DNA of 64,000 nt, from assembly GCA_963971425.1 (NCBI GenBank), contig OZ020523.1, positions 16,302,867 to 16,366,866 of the forward strand, in the 5' to 3' direction. This DNA comes from Bryoerythrophyllum caledonicum. Taxonomy: Eukaryota > Streptophyta > Bryopsida > Pottiales > Pottiaceae. This document shows positions 59,657 through 64,000 of the stretch, piece after piece; position 1 is the first letter of the stretch, and each line of letters begins with the position of its first letter. The notes under the pieces were generated by a model. The model saw nothing but the letters and a program-made list of their open reading frames with translations, had not been told where the DNA came from and made no database searches. The position numbers were made by a program, and so were the translations under genes.

Positions 59657-59812
59657 GGATTACGTTGTCGGTTGTGTGGTAGTGCCAAACGGGCAGCCTC
59701 TATGGTTATTTGTGACTTATGTTCTATGAGGAGGCATTTAGAATGCTTAACTTTACCTCTTTTGGAGGTGCCAGTGGGTCAATGGTCTTGTCCTGAGTGT
59801 TTAGCACGTTGA
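59657..59812 (+). pseudogene. PHD finger at the C terminus of the outer retroelement polyprotein
   Basis: In the +1 frame relative to the integrase, about 50 residues with the Cys4-His-Cys3 order of a PHD finger: CRLC, then CDLC after 11 residues, HLEC after four more, then QWSCPEC, followed by a stop at 59810. The Trp two residues before the final Cys pair is characteristic. PHD fingers read histone H3 tails. Here one sits where chromoviruses carry a chromodomain, so it may have guided integration (inference). The frame change near 59630 is probably decay, but programmed shifting cannot be excluded. Confidence 0.8.
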
Positions 59813-61147
59813 GGGTCTGAGTAGACAAAGTCTAGCATTAAAAATGTGTTAGAGGCGATTAAAGATGAAGCTCTACTTGCACCCGGCCTCCCCTTTGTTT
59901 GTTAAGTCTTTTAGCGTCTTTTCATGTGGACCACATTGATTCTATGGTTTGAGAGGATTTCATTCATGGTTATCATTCAGTTTACATGTAAACTGTGTGG
60001 TTTGCCGGTGTGAAAGGGGCTTCAGTACGGGCGAAGGGGCCGAGTAAAGGGGTACTTGGAGACTGCTTACTACTTCTTGGTGTACGAGGTTATGGGTCAA
60101 TTATTTCTTTTCCTCAAGTCTGGATGGCTGAAAGTGTATAAGTGTGTATTGTATTATTGTTTAATAGAGGTAACGGTGGTGGTTATGTCACCGTTACTCT
60201 CGAGTTGTCTCTGACTGTACGCTCTCACCTAATTAGCACGATGTTATCTTGGTACGATGCAGTTGTGCACGACAAGTTCTTGTTCAGATTGTCCAAAGGA
60301 GTTTAGTAGCTTTGTGATGGACGTGCAGCATTGAAATGGAGGCGACGCTTATTTGGACAACCCTGTGACACATCAGTAAGGATCATAGTCAAACTTATCA
60401 AGGCTGGTTGTGATTACCTTTTATTACCCCAATTTCTATGACACGAGTTTACGGGTGATATTTGAGTTATCCGCAAAGTACCTCAAATCCTCAGTTTCTG
60501 ACCTCTAAAATGGAAAAGCCAGGGTCGCCGAGTCCACTGGCAGGGTTTTACTATAGACCTTAAATAGAACATCGGACAGATTAGTTTTTGAGCCCCAGAA
60601 TTTCCAAACTCTAGTTTTATGTACAAGTCAGCCATGTCAACAACATTCTACATTTGTATGCGCCAGACTTGTTCAATCAGCCATGTCAGCAACTTTGTTG
60701 AATATGCATACCACACTGGTCCAATCAGCCAACACTGTTCAACATTGTTTTTGTTTGCTTTTGGGAGATTTGTGCCATTTGTGGTAACTGACACCTCCAT
60801 AAAACCCTCAAATCCTGAATTTATTTCACAAGATTACTTTGGGGCTACACTCAAATATAGGTTAAATTTTCATTTCCATGAAAAAACGAGGACAAAAGAC
60901 CGGTTCCTTTACAAATAACTCTATTGCTTAGATAGTATTTGTGCATGTCAAAGAATCAAGCAATAGTCTGGCGAAATGATACTCAGGAAACTAAACTTAT
61001 ATGAGGTGTATTGCGAGTTCAAGCACTTAGACAAGCAGAATCCCTTATAGAGAAGCCAGTCAATTCACAAATCCTGATCATTTCCTTACTAAAGTCCGGG
61101 ATTTTACAGACAAATGTGTGTAGCTAGTCACATTAACCCCTATTATG
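59813..61147. other. 3' region of the outer retroelement and unassigned sequence
   Basis: No gene recognised. A purine-rich GCGAAGGGGCCGAGTAAAGG stretch near 60030-60050 could be the polypurine tract of the outer element, with a 3' LTR beginning about 60052, but there is no second LTR copy in the window to confirm it. Confidence 0.35.
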
Positions 61148-62092
61148 GTACCATGACAGTTTTACACCAAAAACACTTCAAAATTGTTGGATTCTACTAC
61201 AATGAACAATGAAGTAACAAGAACTTTGAATTCTATTTCAAACCGTATGATTTCAATTAAGACTTATTGAGTGATATATTTTCAAATTTTCATAAACTTT
61301 GACCGCACAGATTGAAAGATTATTATAGTGTTTGAAGTCAAGAAAATGGTTGATTTTTTCCCCTGCGTTCAGTGGATCAGCAGACTTTTACTTCACTTGG
61401 TGTCAAATTTTTGCACTACACAAGGTCTAAATCCATTACCATCTTGTTAAGCATGATGTTAGTTCCTCATACACCAATTTTTAGAGGTAGAGGACGGGTG
61501 TAGCATTTTCAAAACAAGTGTGCAAGGAGGGGAGGTTCAAAATTTGCCAATTCATACTTTAATTTTTTGTGAACTTATTATGTTTTAGATTGATAATCCG
61601 AATGGTCAGTAAGAAGGTTTACACCACATATTGTTGTGGAAAAAATAAAAAGTGAAAAATATAAAGATATCTAGGTTTTATGTGAAAAAGAAGAAGTTTT
61701 TTTGGTACCTTGCCCGACAATGAGCGACAATGTGTGAAAATGTTTGACTTGGGTTAGTATGCTATTTTTCACCAAAGACAAGAGATTTTTTTTGACGATT
61801 CGAAGGGAAACAATATTACTTGCAAGTATTGGAAATTTCAGATTCAATAAAGACTCACTGCAAAAGTTTTTGGAGTTGCCCAAGGTGCCCGCTCTCCCCA
61901 TTTGAAATTCAAAACCCTATAACTTTTTCATTAAATGTACAATTTAGGAAAAAATTGTTTTCCCATTGAGGTCTTGGTAATCCCTTTTTATAGTAAAAAT
62001 TTCAAAGACGAATGTTGGCAATTAACACCATAGGAAACTGACCAAACTTTCAAAAAGCCCATTTTTGACACTTGATCCTTTAGGGGTTAAGC
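61148..62092 (-). repeat. Dispersed repeat A, inverted copy
   Basis: Reverse complement of 13425-14385 over its full length, from the TACCATGACAGTTTTACACC word to the CCTTTAGGGGTTAA terminus. Same boundaries as the other copies, which supports a discrete transposable unit without coding capacity. Confidence 0.8.
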
Positions 62093-62889
62093 ATCACAAA
62101 CACTACATTGCATGAGTCCTTTGATAAAATATAGTGTATATGTACATTCTAATGAATCTGAATATCATAGACGTGGAGGTTGCCAATTTAATCATTTGAG
62201 CAGTAAAAATTGTACAGCTACTTAAGGTTGCTAAGTACCAGCTTTTGACATAAAATACAACATCATGAGGGGTCGCAAACTTATGAGTCTGATTGTTTCT
62301 CACATTCTGATCAACCTCTCCAGATGCCTCCGAGGTGCCTGGCATATTCTTAACAAAACTTGAAAGGAATCTAGAGTTGACCAAAATGCATTTTATTTTT
62401 CTATAGTCTCAATAGTTTACAAAATCTTGATCTATGAATTGAAATTAAAGGCTATTTCACTACAGTTATAAAATAAAGAGAACTTGAAAGAATAAAATTT
62501 CAAAAAATTGTGTATACAAATGTAGAAGGAAGGATGGTTTTTTGCACAATGCCTAGAAACTTTGACTCTTTATGGGGTGAAGTAAATTTTGTACTATAAA
62601 CAGATTGTATCAGTCACCTTTTTCACACCTGAATTTTTTATACAAGCACCTCATACCATAAAGAGTGTAATGGTACAAGTACTTTATATCATAAAGATTG
62701 AAATGGTATAGAGTTGCAACTTTTACATAGTGTGCAACTCTACACCAACTTTTACACACTGGTGTGTTGACCTCATAAAATTGCTTGTTGAATGCATCGA
62801 TAGTTTACAAAAAATATTTAGTAAAATCAACCTATTACTTATTTGATGTATAGTAGGGTGACATTCAAATTGGCGTTTGGGCAATTCCA
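62093..62889. other. AT-rich intergenic DNA, no gene seen
   Basis: No recognisable protein or RNA gene. A short CATAAAGA.TG.AATGGTA-type word appears twice near 62655-62710. Confidence 0.4.
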
Positions 62890-63780
62890 GGGATGGTGTC
62901 CCACACTGCTGCCAACTTTGACGCCCTCCACAGGGTTGAAAAATTGTTCTTTTACCCTGAAATTTTGGGAACAGCATCACCTCTATGTTAAAAACATGCA
63001 TACCAAATTTCAAGTCTAGAGGACATATAAAACAAAAGATATTAAAAATTAACCACCATGGGGTAGCTGTGAGAAAAGTTTATCAACCGCCAACTTTGAC
63101 ACCATCCCAAGGATTGAGGAAATTTTTTTTGCCCATGGAAGTTTTGGAGTGAGAACACCTTTATGTTGATTACATGTGTGGAAATTTTCAAGTCCAAAAA
63201 ATGCACAAAAAAAATCACATCCCAAATCTACCAACATGTGTAATTGTGAGAAAAAAAGGGAAAAACCATTTTACTACTTCCAACTTTGACACCCTCCCTA
63301 GGATTGAGGGTTTGTTATTTCAACATGAAATTTTTGGCACATGGTAACCTTCATGTTGATAACATGTGGGAAAATTTTCAAGGCCAAAAAATGTATTCAA
63401 AAGAAGATATTCAAAATCTACTAACATGGGGATTAGTTGTGAGAAAAGTTTCACAGCTGCCCACTTTGACACCCTCCCAAGAATTCAAAAAAAATTATTT
63501 GTCCATGAAATTTTGGGTATGAAGTCACCTTCACGTCAAATACAAGTGTGGAAAATTTCAAAATCCAAAAGATTTACACAAAAAACATATACCAAGTCTA
63601 CCAACATGTATTGTTGTGACAAACAAAGGGGAAAGTTTACCACTACTTCCAACTTCAACACCCTTCCTAGGATTGAGTTTTTGTTGATACATAATGAAAT
63701 TTTGGCCACAAGATCATCTCTATATTGGTAACATATGAGATAGATTTCAAAGCCAAAAGATGTATATACAAAAAAAAATT
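62890..63780 (+). repeat. Degenerate 180-190-bp tandem satellite, about five units
   Basis: The word CCAACTTTGACACC and variants recur at 62912, 63090, 63280, 63460 and 63649 (spacings 178, 190, 180, 189). Each is followed by CCCTCC..GGATTGA, ATGAAATTTTGG-like text and TTCAAG.CCAAAA. Alternate units resemble each other more (TACTTCCAAC in units 3 and 5; GAGAAAAGTTT before units 2 and 4), giving a roughly 369-bp dimer. No coding. Confidence 0.85.
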
Positions 63781-63796
63781 ATTCCATATCTACCAA

Positions 63797-64000
63797 CGTG
63801 TATGTCCTCCATTAGCATCAATCACCGCTTGTAACCTTGAGGGCATAGAATGACATAGTTGAAGGAGCTTTGTACCACTAACCAAATTCCACTCTTTTTC
63901 AAGAACTACCTTCATCACTTCTAAGTTTCAAGGGCATTCCTTGCCATGTTGCACAACATCTTTTAGCATCCTCCAGACATTCTCGATTGGATTGAGATCG
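63797..64000 (-). pseudogene. Tc1/mariner-like transposase, C-terminal part, cut by the window edge
   Basis: On the minus strand the frame entering at 64000 reads DLNPIENVWRMLKDVVQHG, the block with the catalytic Glu of Tc1-like transposases. One in-frame stop follows, then a further 45 codons including SMPSRLQAVIDANGG, a typical C terminus (compare STMPNRIKVVISARGG in the copy at 8021). A second, distinct Tc1-like copy. The rest lies outside the window. Confidence 0.85.

Larger units (their letters stand above)
36661..59812 (+). mobile_element. Outer Ty3/gypsy-type retroelement encoding methyltransferase, RT, RNase H, integrase and PHD finger (dead, split)
   Basis: The pieces 36661-36918, 44414-47821 and 59062-59812 together form one coding unit: a DNMT3/DRM-type cytosine methyltransferase, then RT, RNase H and integrase, then a PHD finger. 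It is interrupted by the insertions at 36919-44413 and 47822-59057. Each has a target duplication (TCTAT; GCGC), and removing the insert and one duplicate rejoins the frame. The first piece starts within the methyltransferase at the edge of another insertion (36660), so gag and any 5' LTR are not seen. No protease motif was found between methyltransferase and RT. The 3' LTR was not identified. Confidence 0.85.

Noticed and set aside
59561-59812. Chromodomain at the integrase C terminus
   Set aside because: The Cys/His spacing is that of a PHD finger and the aromatic pattern of a chromodomain is absent.

Overview
This is nuclear DNA of a streptophyte, most likely a land plant. The evidence is spliced genes with short GT-AG introns, a secreted cytokinin dehydrogenase, a plant-type EHD protein, an LEA-2/NDR1-like protein and a BPA1-type RRM protein. 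The diverged proteins and the retroelement mix make me favour a bryophyte or lycophyte over a flowering plant, but the species cannot be fixed from the sequence alone.

Layout. 1.2-3.6 kb: cytokinin oxidase/dehydrogenase (CKX, minus, 6 exons). 4.5-17.4 kb: AT-rich, gene-free block bounded by two inverted 125-bp repeats. It holds a 2.58-kb Tc1-like DD34E transposon with matching ITRs and TA duplication, a roughly 590-bp TIR element and several copies of a roughly 950-bp dispersed repeat. 17.5 kb: foldback element. 18.9-34.3 kb: gene island with EHD (plus, 15 exons), a frameshifted LEA-2 gene (minus), a BPA1-like RRM gene (minus) head-to-head with a UBX-domain gene (plus), and a tail-anchored protein of unknown function (minus) preceded by an array of telobox-like motifs. 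34.6-59.8 kb: nest of retroelements. 60-64 kb: repeats, a degenerate 180-190-bp satellite and the end of a second Tc1-like transposase.

The most notable object is the outermost retroelement of the nest. Its remaining pieces (36661-36918, 44414-47821, 59062-59812) encode a DNMT3/DRM-type cytosine-5 methyltransferase, then Ty3/gypsy reverse transcriptase, RNase H and integrase in the same reading frame, and finally a PHD finger. A DNA-methylation writer and a histone-reader module thus sit on one retrotransposon polyprotein. It is dead (in-frame stops and a frameshift) and was split by two later insertions. Both insertions have clean target-site duplications, and removing either one brings the reading frame back together.

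The inner insertion at 47822-59057 is a nearly intact, young Ty3/gypsy element. Its 2.45-kb LTRs look identical apart from one 92-bp tandem duplication. The LTR itself carries a roughly 152-codon ORF and an antisense tRNA-like segment. Both are found again, diverged, in a solo LTR at 41356-43794 belonging to a related family. The middle insertion (36919-44413) contains this solo LTR plus minus-strand ORFs and minisatellites of a third kind of element, related to fragments at 34.6-36.7 kb.
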